This document shows positions 42,014 through 51,416 of a stretch of DNA of 64,000 nt, one piece after another. How positions within the stretch are numbered: position 1 is the stretch's first letter; each line of letters begins with the position of its first letter. Position numbers and translations under genes: made by a program. The DNA comes from Streptomyces sp. V1I1 (GTDB lineage Bacteria > Actinomycetota > Actinomycetes > Streptomycetales > Streptomycetaceae). Below the pieces are notes generated by a model, which had not been told where the DNA came from, ran no database searches, and worked only from the letters and a program-made list of their open reading frames with translations. Location: positions 7,973,001 through 8,037,000 of the forward strand of contig NZ_JAUSZH010000001.1 in assembly GCF_030817355.1 (NCBI RefSeq). Reading direction: 5' to 3'.

Positions 42014-42994
42014 GTGTTGGAAATGCGAGTAGGTCTCATCGGCGCGGGCGCTCTGGGCGCCCTCCACGCGGTGAACCTTGCATCGGTGCCGGACTGCCGG
42101 TTGCTGGCTGTCGCTTCGGAGCAGGTCTCGCCCGCCGCTCTGGATGCTGTCCGCTCCACAGGCGCCGACGAAGTGGGTGTTGAGGAAGTCCTCGACCCGG
42201 AGCATGTCGACGCGGTCATCATCGCGACGCCGACGGACACGCACGCCTACTACGCGCTCCTTGCGATCAACGCCGGACTGCCGGTGTTCGTCGAGAAGCC
42301 GCTTGCGAGGACGCCTGCCGAGGCGCGCATGGTCCGCGACCGTGCCGCCGCCCAGGGTGTGAAGCTGGCTGTAGGGCACGTCGTGCGGTACTTCCCCGAG
42401 TACGCCGTGGCTCGGGACCTGGTCCGGGATGGCGAGTTGGGCACCCCGTCCGTGGCCCGTCTGGCCCGGTTGAACACAGCTCCGGCAGGTGTCGGCAAGT
42501 GGTACGGCGACGTGGCCAGGAGCGGCGGTGTCCTGCTCGACATGGCGATCCACGACGTCGACTGGTGCCTGTGGACTTTCGGTCCGGCCGCCCGTGTGTA
42601 CGCGGTATCAGCAGGTGGCCCGGACGGCCCCGTCATCGCCCTGACCATCCGTCATGCAGCTGGCACCATCTCGTACATCGACGCGAGCTGGCGGGAGGAA
42701 TCCTTCACCACCCGCCTCGAGGTGGCCGGCACACAAGGCCTCTACCGCGCGGACGGTTCCGGAAGCGCAGGATTTGCGTCCGCACGCGGCGATGCGCGGA
42801 CGTATCTCCCCCCGGCGTCGGCGAGCGACGATCCCTATGTGATGGAACTGCGGGCGGCGATCGACTGGTTCCGCGGTGGGCCGCCGCCGCGCGCCACCGT
42901 CGCCGACGCGTGCGACGCCGTCGAGGTCATCGAGGCTGCCCAGCGCAGCATCGACACCGGTCGCCCCATCGCCCTGGAAGGAGCCCTGGCGTGA
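42014..42994 (+). CDS. Gfo/Idh/MocA-family oxidoreductase
   Basis: A 326-residue NAD(P)-dependent sugar or polyol oxidoreductase. The Rossmann start is VGLIGAGALGALHAVNLA, the conserved EKP lysine motif is in PVFVEKPLARTPAEA, and the substrate-side GGVLLDMAIHDVDWCLW carries the catalytic-type His. Acts on inositol- or hexose-like substrates in the cytoplasm. The GTG at 42014 has GAAAGG six bases away. First gene of a five-gene operon, with its stop overlapping the next start (GTGA). Confidence 0.9.
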   Translation: MLEMRVGLIGAGALGALHAVNLASVPDCRLLAVASEQVSPAALDAVRSTGADEVGVEEVLDPEHVDAVIIATPTDTHAYYALLAINAGLPVFVEKPLARTPAEARMVRDRAAAQGVKLAVGHVVRYFPEYAVARDLVRDGELGTPSVARLARLNTAPAGVGKWYGDVARSGGVLLDMAIHDVDWCLWTFGPAARVYAVSAGGPDGPVIALTIRHAAGTISYIDASWREESFTTRLEVAGTQGLYRADGSGSAGFASARGDARTYLPPASASDDPYVMELRAAIDWFRGGPPPRATVADACDAVEVIEAAQRSIDTGRPIALEGALA

Positions 42995-43974
42995 TCAAGA
43001 TCGGATTCCTCGGCTGCGCGCATGTGCATGCTGCCACCTACTGCCAAGAGCTGCGCCTTTCTCAACAGGGACGCCCCGTCGCCGTCTTCGACCACGACCG
43101 TGCCCGCGCGGACGCCTTCGCCGCCGCCCACGATCTGACCGTCGCCCCGACCCCCGAGGGCCTGTGCGCCATGGTCGACGCGGTCATCATCACCGGCGAG
43201 CATGTGACCTACCCCGAATACGTGGCCGTGGCCGCCACCGCCGATGTCCCCGTGCTCTGTGAGAAGCCCCTCGGCACTTCGGCCGAGGCCGCCAAGGCCA
43301 TCCTGAGTTCGGGCGCCTGGCTTTCGGTGGCTTTTCCGGTGCGCTACGCCCCGCCCGTACGGCAGGCGAAGGCGGCGATCGAGAACGGATCGCTCGGTGC
43401 CCTCGTCGCCATGAGCGGAACCAATCACGCCGCCTTCCCCGGTGGATTCTTCGGCACCCGCAGCGAGTCGGGCGGCGGCGCCCTCATCGACCACGTGGTG
43501 CATCTGGCCGACGCTCTGCGCTGGCTGACCGGGTGTGAGTACCGGACCGTCTATGCGGAGGCCGGCAGATTCAGCCGGGTCGGTGACGTGGAGGACGCGG
43601 GGCAGGTCGTCGTCACAACAACTGACGGCGCCTGGGCGAGCATCGACCCGAGCTGGTCACGTCCGGTCGGCATGCCCGGGGCCAACGACCTGGTGATGAC
43701 CCTGTGGTTCGAGAACGGCCGGCTCTCGATCGACGCCTTCGCACGCCATGCCTCGCTCGTCGACGAGGACGGCGCCGTCACCCACCTGCCGTACGGCCGA
43801 AGCATGGACGCAGAGCTTCTTGACGACTGGCTCACCGCGATCCGGCTTGGCTCGGCACCACCCGTCCCGATGGACGACGGCTGGAAGGCCACCCAGGTCG
43901 CGCTCGCCGCCCTGACATCTGCCCAGTACGGAACAGTCGTCGACATTACGGACCAGGAGGACAGGTCGGCATGA
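42991..43974 (+). CDS. Gfo/Idh/MocA-family oxidoreductase
   Basis: A 327-residue second MocA-type enzyme: KIGFLGCAHVHAATYCQELR at the N-terminus, where the usual GxGxxG is replaced by GCAHVH. It has VPVLCEKPLGTSAEAA and GGGALIDHVVHLADALRWL. The altered dinucleotide loop is shared with the enzyme at 53447, so these two form one subtype. The GTG start overlaps the upstream stop, and the TGA overlaps the permease ATG, giving tight coupling. Confidence 0.88.
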   Translation: MIKIGFLGCAHVHAATYCQELRLSQQGRPVAVFDHDRARADAFAAAHDLTVAPTPEGLCAMVDAVIITGEHVTYPEYVAVAATADVPVLCEKPLGTSAEAAKAILSSGAWLSVAFPVRYAPPVRQAKAAIENGSLGALVAMSGTNHAAFPGGFFGTRSESGGGALIDHVVHLADALRWLTGCEYRTVYAEAGRFSRVGDVEDAGQVVVTTTDGAWASIDPSWSRPVGMPGANDLVMTLWFENGRLSIDAFARHASLVDEDGAVTHLPYGRSMDAELLDDWLTAIRLGSAPPVPMDDGWKATQVALAALTSAQYGTVVDITDQEDRSA

Positions 43975-45002
43975 AGAGCAGTGCAAACAGAAGTGGTCTC
44001 CTGAGGCGCTTCGGTCTCTGGCTGGTGTTCGCACTCGTCACCAGCGTCCTGATGGCCGTGTCCCCGACGTTCCGCTCCTCGGTCAACCTGGAAAACATCC
44101 TGGAGCAGAACGCCGTTATCGGCATCGTCGCCTGCGGCATGGCTGTCATGATGATCTCCGGCGGCTTTGACCTGTCCGTCGGAGCCGTCGGAGCCACCAC
44201 GTCGGTCGTAGGGGCAGTCGTCGCCAGTCGCGGCCACGGCGCCCTCGTGACCATCGGCGCCGGGCTCGTCGCGGGCATCGCAGTCGGTGTCGCCAACGGC
44301 ATCCTGATCGCGAAGATCCGTATCAACGCCTTCGTCGCCACCTTCGCCATGGCCAGTATCGTCTCCGGCCTGCTGTTCGTCGCCACCGGCGCCGAGTCCA
44401 AGCAGGGCGTGACACCCCTGCTGGAAAGCGCCGCCAACGCACGGGTCGCCGGCATCCCGGTGATCTTCGCCGTCTTCATGTGTTGCCTGCTTGCGGTGTG
44501 GTTCCTGCTGACCCGCACCAAGTACGGGCACTACATCTACAGCGTCGGCGGCAACGCCGAGGCCAGCCACCTGTCGGGCGTCCCCGTACAGCGCGTGCAG
44601 ATCTTCGCCTTCGCCATGGGCGGCCTGCTGGCCGCAGGCGCGGGCCTGCTGCTCCTCGGCCAGACGATGGTCGGGCAGCCCTCGGCCGCGGCCGACTGGC
44701 CCCTGGAGGCCATCGCCATCTGCGTGGTTGGTGGCATCGCCTTGACCGGCGGCGTCGGGCGCATCGAGGACGTCCTCGCCGCGACCCTCCTCCTCGGCGT
44801 CATCTCCAACGGCCTCAACCAGCTCAACGTCTCGCCCTACTGGAAGCCTGCCGTCACCGGACTGGTGATCCTCATGGCCGTCGTCATCGACCGCTACAGC
44901 AGGCTCCACAACGGCGCCGGGCGCGGCAGCAGGAACTCCCCGACCTCTGCCGCGCCCGGCGCGCCCACCACCACCCCACTGACCCCGTCGGCCTCGACCT
45001 GA
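43971..45002 (+). CDS. CUT2-family sugar ABC transporter permease
   Basis: A 343-residue RbsC/MglC-type permease with about ten hydrophobic segments: AVIGIVACGMAVMMISGGFD (the GGFDLSVG signature of ribose-type permeases), GVANGILIAKIRINAFVATF and the EAA-like loop YSVGGNAEASHLSGVPV, GGIALTGGVGRIEDVLAATL. It imports a pentose, hexose or polyol, working with the binding protein and ATPase downstream. Its ATG overlaps the MocA stop. Confidence 0.92.
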   Translation: MKSSANRSGLLRRFGLWLVFALVTSVLMAVSPTFRSSVNLENILEQNAVIGIVACGMAVMMISGGFDLSVGAVGATTSVVGAVVASRGHGALVTIGAGLVAGIAVGVANGILIAKIRINAFVATFAMASIVSGLLFVATGAESKQGVTPLLESAANARVAGIPVIFAVFMCCLLAVWFLLTRTKYGHYIYSVGGNAEASHLSGVPVQRVQIFAFAMGGLLAAGAGLLLLGQTMVGQPSAAADWPLEAIAICVVGGIALTGGVGRIEDVLAATLLLGVISNGLNQLNVSPYWKPAVTGLVILMAVVIDRYSRLHNGAGRGSRNSPTSAAPGAPTTTPLTPSAST

Positions 45003-45112
45003 CCGCCGACTGGTACGTCCCCTGCGCGGCGCACGCGCTGAGGACACGCACAAATCCGCACACCACCAAGTCCTCCGCGGACTTCCGCACGACAACGCCC
45101 CAAGGGAGCACC

Positions 45113-46117
45113 ATGTCCGCATCCATCCCCGCCCGCCGCACATTCAGACGTGGCCTGGCCGCCGCGACCGCCATCGTGTCGCTGACCGTGCTCACGGCCG
45201 CCTGCGGCGACACCGGCAGCAGTAGCACCGCCGCCGACGGCAAGGGCAAGACCTTCACCATCGGTCTCGCCAACGCCGACACCACGATCCCCTTCCTCGC
45301 CTCCATGAACTCCGCCTTCGAGGCCGAGGCGAAGCGGCTCGGCATGAAGACGGTCACCCTCAACGGCGGCCTCGACAACGCCAAGCAGGCCGCCAACGTG
45401 CAGACCCTGGTGGCCCGCAAGGTGGACCTGATCCTGGTCTGCTCCTCCAGCCCGACCGCCGTCATCCCCGCCATCAAGCAGGCCAACCGCGCCGGCATCC
45501 CGGTGATGGCACTCAACGCCCAGCTCAGCCCCGGCGCCGACCTGGTGACGTACATCGGTGCCTCGGACCGCCAGTTTGGACAAGGTGAGGGCAAGCTCAT
45601 CGTCCAGGCGCTTCCCAAGGGCGGGAAGATCGCAATCACGCTCGGAACGCTCGGCTCCACCCCGCAGGTCGAGCGACTCAAGGGCATCAAGGACGTCCTG
45701 AAGAGCCACCCCAACATCAAGATCGTCGCCACCCCGGTCGACAACTTCAAGAACAGCGAAAACCTCTCCGTGACCCAGGACCTCCTCTCGAAGTACCCCA
45801 AGGGCAAGCTGGACGCGATCGTCGCCCAAGGCCCCCAGATGTACGTCGGAGCCCAGTACGCACGCAAGATCGGACGCAACGAGATCCGCTTCATCGCCGG
45901 CGACTACTCCAAGCAGGTAGAGGCCGCCATCAAGTCCGGCGTCCTCTACGGCACCGTAAACCAGAGCCCCGTCCTGGAAGGCAAGCTCGGTGCCCAGTAC
46001 GCCAATTACTGGCTGACCGGCCAGAAGGACAAGGTCAAGCGGCCTAACTACTACATCCCGCTGCCACCGATCACCAAGGAGAACGTGGACACCAACCCCG
46101 CTGAGTGGAGCGGCTGA
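45113..46117 (+). CDS. Sugar-binding lipoprotein of CUT2 ABC transporter
   Basis: A 334-residue periplasmic-binding-protein-like I fold. The signal peptide has a basic start (ARRTFRRG) and lipobox LTAAC with Cys31. FTIGLANADTTIPFLASMNS, LVCSSSPTAVIPAIKQANRA and IPVMALNAQL are typical of RbsB-like proteins. It captures the sugar outside and delivers it to the permease. ATG 45113 has AAGGGAG upstream. A strong hairpin after the gene probably raises its expression relative to the ATPase gene. Confidence 0.92.
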   Translation: MSASIPARRTFRRGLAAATAIVSLTVLTAACGDTGSSSTAADGKGKTFTIGLANADTTIPFLASMNSAFEAEAKRLGMKTVTLNGGLDNAKQAANVQTLVARKVDLILVCSSSPTAVIPAIKQANRAGIPVMALNAQLSPGADLVTYIGASDRQFGQGEGKLIVQALPKGGKIAITLGTLGSTPQVERLKGIKDVLKSHPNIKIVATPVDNFKNSENLSVTQDLLSKYPKGKLDAIVAQGPQMYVGAQYARKIGRNEIRFIAGDYSKQVEAAIKSGVLYGTVNQSPVLEGKLGAQYANYWLTGQKDKVKRPNYYIPLPPITKENVDTNPAEWSG

Positions 46118-46124
46118 CCTGATT

Positions 46125-46165
46125 GCCCTGCGCGCCTGACACCGCGTACCGCCGGCGCGCAGGGC
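46125..46165 (+). promoter_or_regulatory. Intercistronic hairpin between binding protein and ATPase genes
   Basis: GCCCTGCGCGCC (46125-46136) and GGCGCGCAGGGC (46154-46165) form a perfect 12-bp stem with a 17-base loop, starting 7 bases after the stop codon. It could act as an mRNA stabiliser or partial terminator. Confidence 0.65.
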
Positions 46166-46241
46166 GGGCCGCCCTTCTCCACCGGCCCACCCCCGGTATC
46201 TCCGCCACTTCAGACGTGCCCACGCATATACAGAGGAATGA

Positions 46242-47774
46242 GTGACCATGCCCAGTGACATCAGGCTTCAGCTCTCGGGCGTAACCAAACGGTTCGGACC
46301 TGTCATGGTGCTCGATCACGTCGACTTCCAGGTGCGCGCCGGACAGGTCCACGGACTCATCGGACAGAACGGTGCGGGAAAGTCGACCCTGGTCAAGACA
46401 CTGGCTGGTCTGTACCCGGACCACGGAGGCGTGATCACCGTCGACGGCAAGCGCGCGACGCTTGGCAGCCCGCGCCAGTCCAGGGCGGAGGGAATCGCTG
46501 TCATCCACCAGGAGTTCAGCCTGGTGTCCGAGATGACCATCGCCGAAAACATACTCCTCGGCCAGGAGCCCGGACGGTGGCGCTACAGCCGACGGGCAGT
46601 CCACAGCCGGGCCGAGGCCCTGGTCGAGAAGGTCGGCATCGAAATCGGCGAGAGCCTCGACGCGAGCGTCGGCACACTCAGCCCGGCCATCCGGCAGCGC
46701 ATCGAGATTGTGAAAGCCCTCGCGGACGATGTGAAGGTGCTCGTCATGGACGAGCCGACCGCCCGCCTGTCCGAGGCCGAACGGCAGTCCCTGTTCCGCG
46801 TCGTACGCGAACTGGCCGACCGCGGCGTGGGGCTGGTGTTCATCTCCCACTTCCTCGAGGAGGTCCGGGAGGCGACCGACTGGCTCACAGTGATGCGCAA
46901 CGGCAAGGCCATCGCGTCGGAGCCGACAAAGTCGCTGTCGGTGGTCCAGATGGCCGAGCTGATGCTGGGGGAGAAGTTCAAACAGACCTTGGACGAGGAG
47001 GTCGCCTCCCACCACGCCGACGACCAGCAGCCGGTCCTCCTGGAAGCGGATTCGGTCAGCTGCGGACCCCGCCTTCGCAACGTCACGATAAGCCTGCGGG
47101 CGGGCGAGATCATGGGCGTGGCCGGTCTCGTCGGCTCCGGCCGGACCAGGCTCTGCCGATTGCTCAGCGGTGCCGAAAAGCCCACCAGCGGACGCCTTCG
47201 CCTCCGCGGCAAGGAGGTGACCTTCACAACTCCGCGCAAGGCCATCGCCCACGGCGTGGCACTCATACCGGAGGACCGCAAACACCAAGGACTGAGCCTG
47301 TCCGCACCCCTGACATGGAACCTGTGCCTCATGGCCATGCACCGCCGGCTGGGCCGCTGGGGCGTCGTACCACGCGGCACGGTCCGGCGCCTGAGCACCC
47401 GCCTCGTCGAGGAACTGGAAATCTCCCCAGGCGACATCGACGCCCACGCCGCGACACTCAGCGGCGGCAACCAGCAGAAGGTCGTCCTCGGCAAGACGTT
47501 CGCCGCCCATCCCGACGTGCTCGTCATCGACCAGCCCACCGCTGGCGTCGACATCGGCACAAAGGCACAGATCCACCGTCTGCTACGGGAGCGCGCCGAC
47601 GCCGGCGCCGCCGTCCTCGTCGTCTCGGACGACTTGGAAGAGTTGTACGCGCTCGGCGACCGCTTCCACGTCCTACGGCAAGGACGAACCGTCTGGCAGG
47701 GCACCTCTGCCGAGGTCACCCACGAGCAGCTTGTTCGGCTCATCTCCTCCGGTTCGTCGCAGCAAAGCGCCTGA
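46242..47774 (+). CDS. CUT2-family sugar ABC transporter ATPase, two nucleotide-binding domains
   Basis: A 510-residue RbsA/MglA-type protein. The first domain has Walker A GQNGAGKSTLVK, Walker B VLVMDEPTARLSEAE and an unusual signature region LSPAIRQRIEIVKAL. The second has a degenerate P-loop GLVGSGRTRLCR, intact signature LSGGNQQKVVLGK and Walker B VLVIDQPTAGVD. Such asymmetry is normal for the family. It powers the adjacent permease. The start is GTG 46242 or ATG 46248, both within reach of GAGGAATGA. Last gene of the operon. Confidence 0.92.
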   Translation: MTMPSDIRLQLSGVTKRFGPVMVLDHVDFQVRAGQVHGLIGQNGAGKSTLVKTLAGLYPDHGGVITVDGKRATLGSPRQSRAEGIAVIHQEFSLVSEMTIAENILLGQEPGRWRYSRRAVHSRAEALVEKVGIEIGESLDASVGTLSPAIRQRIEIVKALADDVKVLVMDEPTARLSEAERQSLFRVVRELADRGVGLVFISHFLEEVREATDWLTVMRNGKAIASEPTKSLSVVQMAELMLGEKFKQTLDEEVASHHADDQQPVLLEADSVSCGPRLRNVTISLRAGEIMGVAGLVGSGRTRLCRLLSGAEKPTSGRLRLRGKEVTFTTPRKAIAHGVALIPEDRKHQGLSLSAPLTWNLCLMAMHRRLGRWGVVPRGTVRRLSTRLVEELEISPGDIDAHAATLSGGNQQKVVLGKTFAAHPDVLVIDQPTAGVDIGTKAQIHRLLRERADAGAAVLVVSDDLEELYALGDRFHVLRQGRTVWQGTSAEVTHEQLVRLISSGSSQQSA

Positions 47775-47799
47775 CCAACTCTCGACCGGGTAGCCGTTG

Positions 47800-48098
47800 A
47801 GCACCTCCTCAATCCCAGGGGGCTTGAGGCCCGACCACTGCGCGGGTTTCCAGCTAGCCACCGCTTCGTCACAGACCACGAGTTGAAGTGCATCGGGCAT
47901 CTGCCACGATGGGCCACGAACAGCATTGTCCGCCATGATGGCGATGACTCTGTAGCGACCAGGGTTGACGCCCATAGCGAACGGCCTCGTTCGGTAGGCA
48001 GCTGCCGTCAGCGGATCACCGCCCCACACGCACCCGGTGGGCATGACCAACACGCCGATGTCGTGGCGGCTAATCGTATGTGCGTCGCCGCAATAACT
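47800..48098 (-). pseudogene. DUF4241-like protein fragment interrupted by IS copy 1
   Basis: The minus-strand frame runs out of the IS end: SYCGDAHTISRHDIGVLVMP, TGCVWGGDPLTAAAYRTRPF, AMGVNPGRYRVIAIMADNA, LQLVVCDEAVASWKP. This matches the N-terminal half of DUF4241-type proteins. The upstream part is cut off by the IS, and the C-terminus is lost where the sequence meets the ABC operon. A relic with unknown original function. Confidence 0.55.
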
Positions 48099-48983
48099 GA
48101 GCCTTTTCCAACTTCAGCTTGAGGCGTGGTGAAGGGCGAGGACGGCCTTCACGATGTCGGTGATGCGGTTGGTGCTGCATCGGAGCTTTCGGAGCAGTCG
48201 CCAGCCCTTCAGGGTGGCCATGGCCTGCTCGCCGAGGCAACGGATCTTGGCGTGGCTGCTGTTGTGACGGCGCTTCCATCGCTTGAGACGGCGGCCCCGG
48301 AACGGTACCCGAACGGTCCCGTCGGCTCCTTGGTACGCCTTGTCCGCCCAGCACTTGAGCCCCGCATCAGCGAGGTTCTCGATGATCCCGTGCTGCCGGG
48401 CAGCGGTCAGATCGTGAGTCGAGCCGGGCAGCGCCGGGCAGGCCCACAGCAGGCGTCCGAAAGGATCGGCCAGGACCTGGACGTTCATGCCGTGTCGCTT
48501 GTGCTTCCTCGAGTAGTACGGGGTGTCGGCGGCGATGCGGTGGATCGGCAGCAGGGTGCCGTCGAGGATGACGAATGCCTTCGCCCGGATCGTCTTCATG
48601 ACCTCGGCCAGGGTCGGGGCGAGGGCGGCCAGCACCTCGACGGCCTCGCGGATGTAGCGGTACACGGTCGCGACTCCGATGCCGAACCCGGCGGCGAGCT
48701 GGGCGTATGTGTCGCCGCACCGCAGGTGGGCCAAGGCCAGCAGGGCCTGACGCCCGGCCGACAAGCGCCGCCACCGCGTCCCGATCTCCCCTCGCCGGAT
48801 GGCCAGTTGTCCGGTCAGGAATCGCAGGGTGCGGCTGGACAGATCAATCGAGGACGGGTAGACAAGCACGCGAAGCTCCTGGCAGGCACAGGTGATCTTG
48901 GTCGAGAACCCGTCTACCAGGAGCTTCGTCGTTGCGCAGAAGCGTCCAACTCGCGGTCAGCACCGCGAGGTTGGAAAAGGCTC
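48099..48983 (-). mobile_element. IS5-family insertion sequence, copy 1
   Basis: 885 bp bounded by perfect 14-bp inverted repeats GAGCCTTTTCCAAC and GTTGGAAAAGGCTC, flanked by a 3-bp direct repeat ACT on each side. It holds one transposase gene. The sequence matches copy 2 (50532-51416) in opposite orientation with one noticed base difference. Confidence 0.9.
48114..48869 (-). CDS. IS5-family transposase (DDE_Tnp_4 type), copy 1
   Basis: A 251-residue transposase. The HTH region is at 52-75 (TYAQLAAGFGIGVATVYRYI); the catalytic triad is Asp103 in VILDGTLLPI, Asp153 in GSTHDLTAA and Glu214 in LGEQAMATLKGW. This is the usual order and spacing for the IS1031/IS112-like DDE group. GTG 48869 has AGGAG eight bases upstream. 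The frame is complete and looks active. Asp183 differs from Gly183 in copy 2. Confidence 0.92.
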   Translation of the reverse strand: MLVYPSSIDLSSRTLRFLTGQLAIRRGEIGTRWRRLSAGRQALLALAHLRCGDTYAQLAAGFGIGVATVYRYIREAVEVLAALAPTLAEVMKTIRAKAFVILDGTLLPIHRIAADTPYYSRKHKRHGMNVQVLADPFGRLLWACPALPGSTHDLTAARQHGIIENLADAGLKCWADKAYQGADGTVRVPFRGRRLKRWKRRHNSSHAKIRCLGEQAMATLKGWRLLRKLRCSTNRITDIVKAVLALHHASS

Positions 48984-49120
48984 ACTGCCATCGCCGGCGA
49001 CATCCGCCGCCGACTCCTGGATAAGTACGCCAACGCGTGCCAGGAGCTGCGCTACCGCATCCGGCAGGAGCAACGAGAACAACGCCCACCGCGACGCATT
49101 CGCCGAACGCTTCGCATGTC
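48984..49120. other. Short segment between IS copy 1 and the hydrolase gene
   Basis: 137 bp. A plus-strand reading (AIAGDIRRRLLDKYANACQE, YRIRQEQREQRP) looks like a protein end, but I do not recognise it; it is perhaps a gene cut by the IS. Confidence 0.3.
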
Positions 49121-50308
49121 CTACGGGCGAATGAACCGCATCTCCGGATAGCGGGCGCAGGGTCCGGTCAGGATGGCGGGCCGGGCGTCGCGCAGGTGCA
49201 GATCGAAGAAGGCCCGCAGATAGGCGCGCTCCACGGTAATGGCCCGCTGCCCGTCGAGCGGCCCGAGCACCGCGGTGACCTGCTCCGGGCTGATCCCCAG
49301 CGCGGGCGCCGCCTGCGGCAGCAGCACCGACAGGTCGGTGAAGGAGGCGTGCCGGGAGCCGGTCAGCCGTAGCTCCCGCCGCCAGCCGCGGAGGTGGGGC
49401 CAGAGCGCTTCCCAGGTGCCGTCGTCCTCCTGGGCCGCGCCCATCAGCAGGAAGGGCAGGTCCACCCCGGCGGCGCTGACGGATCCGGTGACCGAGCCGT
49501 CCATGTTGACCCCCGCCCGGATGCGGCGGTCGCGCCCCATCAGTGCCACGGCGGTCGCCCCGCCCAGGGAATGCCCGAATATCCCGGCCCGCGACAGATC
49601 GAACGCTCCCCGTCCGATCCCGGCCAGCCGGTCCAGTACGAACCGGGTGTCGGCCACCCGTACCTCCAGTGCCTTGACGATCACCGGGTCGTCAATCTCG
49701 TTCCCGGCCAGGGGGATGTTGCCGGTCTCCACTCGGCCGTCCGGGAACTCCACCTCGGATGCGTCATAGGTGTGGTCGATGGTGACCACCGCGTAACCGT
49801 GGCTTGCCAGCTCCTCCACCAGGGCGGTGCTGGAGGTGCGGTCCTGCCCGAAGCCGGGCGAGTACACCACGACCGGCAGGGGCCCGCGGCAGGTGTCTGG
49901 CGGGGCGCCCGGATGTCCGTGGGTCACCGGGAGCCGCACCGCGTCCTCGGGGATCCCGGTGGCCTTCCGGTAGTGCGCGGCGGCCCCGGGCGACATCCAT
50001 GGTGCCCTCGGTCGCCCCTCGGTGTCCCGGGCCGGGTACCAGAGTTGGACCATGATCTCCCGGTAGCGGCGGCCGGACCCCCAGGGGTCCGGCCGGGACC
50101 GGTCGACCAGGTGAAGCGAACGTGTGCCGATCCGCCGCCGGTACGGCCCGCCCGGGCCGGGCAGCGTGAGCCGCACTGGAGCGGCGGTGGGGGCGGCCTT
50201 GGCGGTGGCCGGGCCGGCCGCCAGAACCGGCACGAGCGTGGCCCCGAACAGCACCATCGCCCTCCGGCTGATCCCCGGGAAAGTACCCTGAGCTGTGGTT
50301 GTCCTCAT
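49121..50308 (-). CDS. Secreted PAF-acetylhydrolase-like alpha/beta hydrolase
   Basis: A 395-residue exported hydrolase. ISRRAMVLFGATLVPVLAAG is a twin-arginine-like signal followed by ATAKA. The fold has WYPARDTEG, PLPVVVYSPGFGQDRTSS (oxyanion region), the nucleophile elbow FGHSLGGATAV and His in SRHASFTDLSVLLP, the order found in bacterial PAF-acetylhydrolase/dienelactone-type esterases. Likely an esterase or lipase acting outside the cell. It is the only full gene between the two IS copies. ATG 50308 has only a weak ribosome site. Confidence 0.87.
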   Translation of the reverse strand: MRTTTAQGTFPGISRRAMVLFGATLVPVLAAGPATAKAAPTAAPVRLTLPGPGGPYRRRIGTRSLHLVDRSRPDPWGSGRRYREIMVQLWYPARDTEGRPRAPWMSPGAAAHYRKATGIPEDAVRLPVTHGHPGAPPDTCRGPLPVVVYSPGFGQDRTSSTALVEELASHGYAVVTIDHTYDASEVEFPDGRVETGNIPLAGNEIDDPVIVKALEVRVADTRFVLDRLAGIGRGAFDLSRAGIFGHSLGGATAVALMGRDRRIRAGVNMDGSVTGSVSAAGVDLPFLLMGAAQEDDGTWEALWPHLRGWRRELRLTGSRHASFTDLSVLLPQAAPALGISPEQVTAVLGPLDGQRAITVERAYLRAFFDLHLRDARPAILTGPCARYPEMRFIRP

Positions 50309-50531
50309 GGCCCCAGCGTCAGCCGGGAACCCGGCCCTCGGCAGTGCGCAATGTCCCTGCTTTCCCTGACATTTGTCATGCCGTCAGCCCTGGCACTGTC
50401 GGCCCAAGTCAGTGCTGGGCGAGCCCCGGACTGGCTCGGTGAGCTCCCGCTGTATCACGGCGGGCCCTTGCTGCAGCGGCGCCTAAGCCCAATGCCGCTG
50501 TTTTAGGTTCAGGCATAGGCTGCTCGGCAGT

Positions 50532-51416
50532 GAGCCTTTTCCAACCTCGCGGTGCTGACCGCGAGTTGGACGCTTCTGCGCAACGACGAAGCTCCTGGTA
50601 GACGGGTTCTCGACCAAGATCACCTGTGCCTGCCAGGAGCTTCGCGTGCTTGTCTACCCGTCCTCGATTGATCTGTCCAGCCGCACCCTGCGATTCCTGA
50701 CCGGACAACTGGCCATCCGGCGAGGGGAGATCGGGACGCGGTGGCGGCGCTTGTCGGCCGGGCGTCAGGCCCTGCTGGCCTTGGCCCACCTGCGGTGCGG
50801 CGACACATACGCCCAGCTCGCCGCCGGGTTCGGCATCGGAGTCGCGACCGTGTACCGCTACATCCGCGAGGCCGTCGAGGTGCTGGCCGCCCTCGCCCCG
50901 ACCCTGGCCGAGGTCATGAAGACGATCCGGGCGAAGGCATTCGTCATCCTCGACGGCACCCTGCTGCCGATCCACCGCATCGCCGCCGACACCCCGTACT
51001 ACTCGAGGAAGCACAAGCGACACGGCATGAACGTCCAGGTCCTGGCCGATCCTTTCGGACGCCTGCTGTGGGCCTGCCCGGCGCTGCCCGGCTCGACTCA
51101 CGATCTGACCGCTGCCCGGCAGCACGGGATCATCGAGAACCTCGCTGATGCGGGGCTCAAGTGCTGGGCGGACAAGGCGTACCAAGGAGCCGGCGGGACC
51201 GTTCGGGTACCGTTCCGGGGCCGCCGTCTCAAGCGATGGAAGCGCCGTCACAACAGCAGCCACGCCAAGATCCGTTGCCTCGGCGAGCAGGCCATGGCCA
51301 CCCTGAAGGGCTGGCGACTGCTCCGAAAGCTCCGATGCAGCACCAACCGCATCACCGACATCGTGAAGGCCGTCCTCGCCCTTCACCACGCCTCAAGCTG
51401 AAGTTGGAAAAGGCTC
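50532..51416 (+). mobile_element. IS5-family insertion sequence, copy 2
   Basis: 885 bp with the same 14-bp inverted ends as copy 1 and opposite orientation. The flanking triplets are AGT on the left and ATT on the right, so no exact target duplication is visible, unlike copy 1. Confidence 0.9.
50646..51401 (+). CDS. IS5-family transposase (DDE_Tnp_4 type), copy 2
   Basis: A 251-residue transposase matching copy 1 except Gly183 for Asp183. The catalytic residues Asp103, Asp153 and Glu214 are kept, and Gly183 is outside them. GTG 50646 with AGGAG upstream. The near-identity points to recent duplication or gene conversion between the copies. Confidence 0.92.
   Translation: MLVYPSSIDLSSRTLRFLTGQLAIRRGEIGTRWRRLSAGRQALLALAHLRCGDTYAQLAAGFGIGVATVYRYIREAVEVLAALAPTLAEVMKTIRAKAFVILDGTLLPIHRIAADTPYYSRKHKRHGMNVQVLADPFGRLLWACPALPGSTHDLTAARQHGIIENLADAGLKCWADKAYQGAGGTVRVPFRGRRLKRWKRRHNSSHAKIRCLGEQAMATLKGWRLLRKLRCSTNRITDIVKAVLALHHASS

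Noticed and set aside
43551..45143. Long minus-strand frame over the permease gene
   Set aside because: Gly/Asp/Glu-rich shadow of a clear permease on the plus strand.
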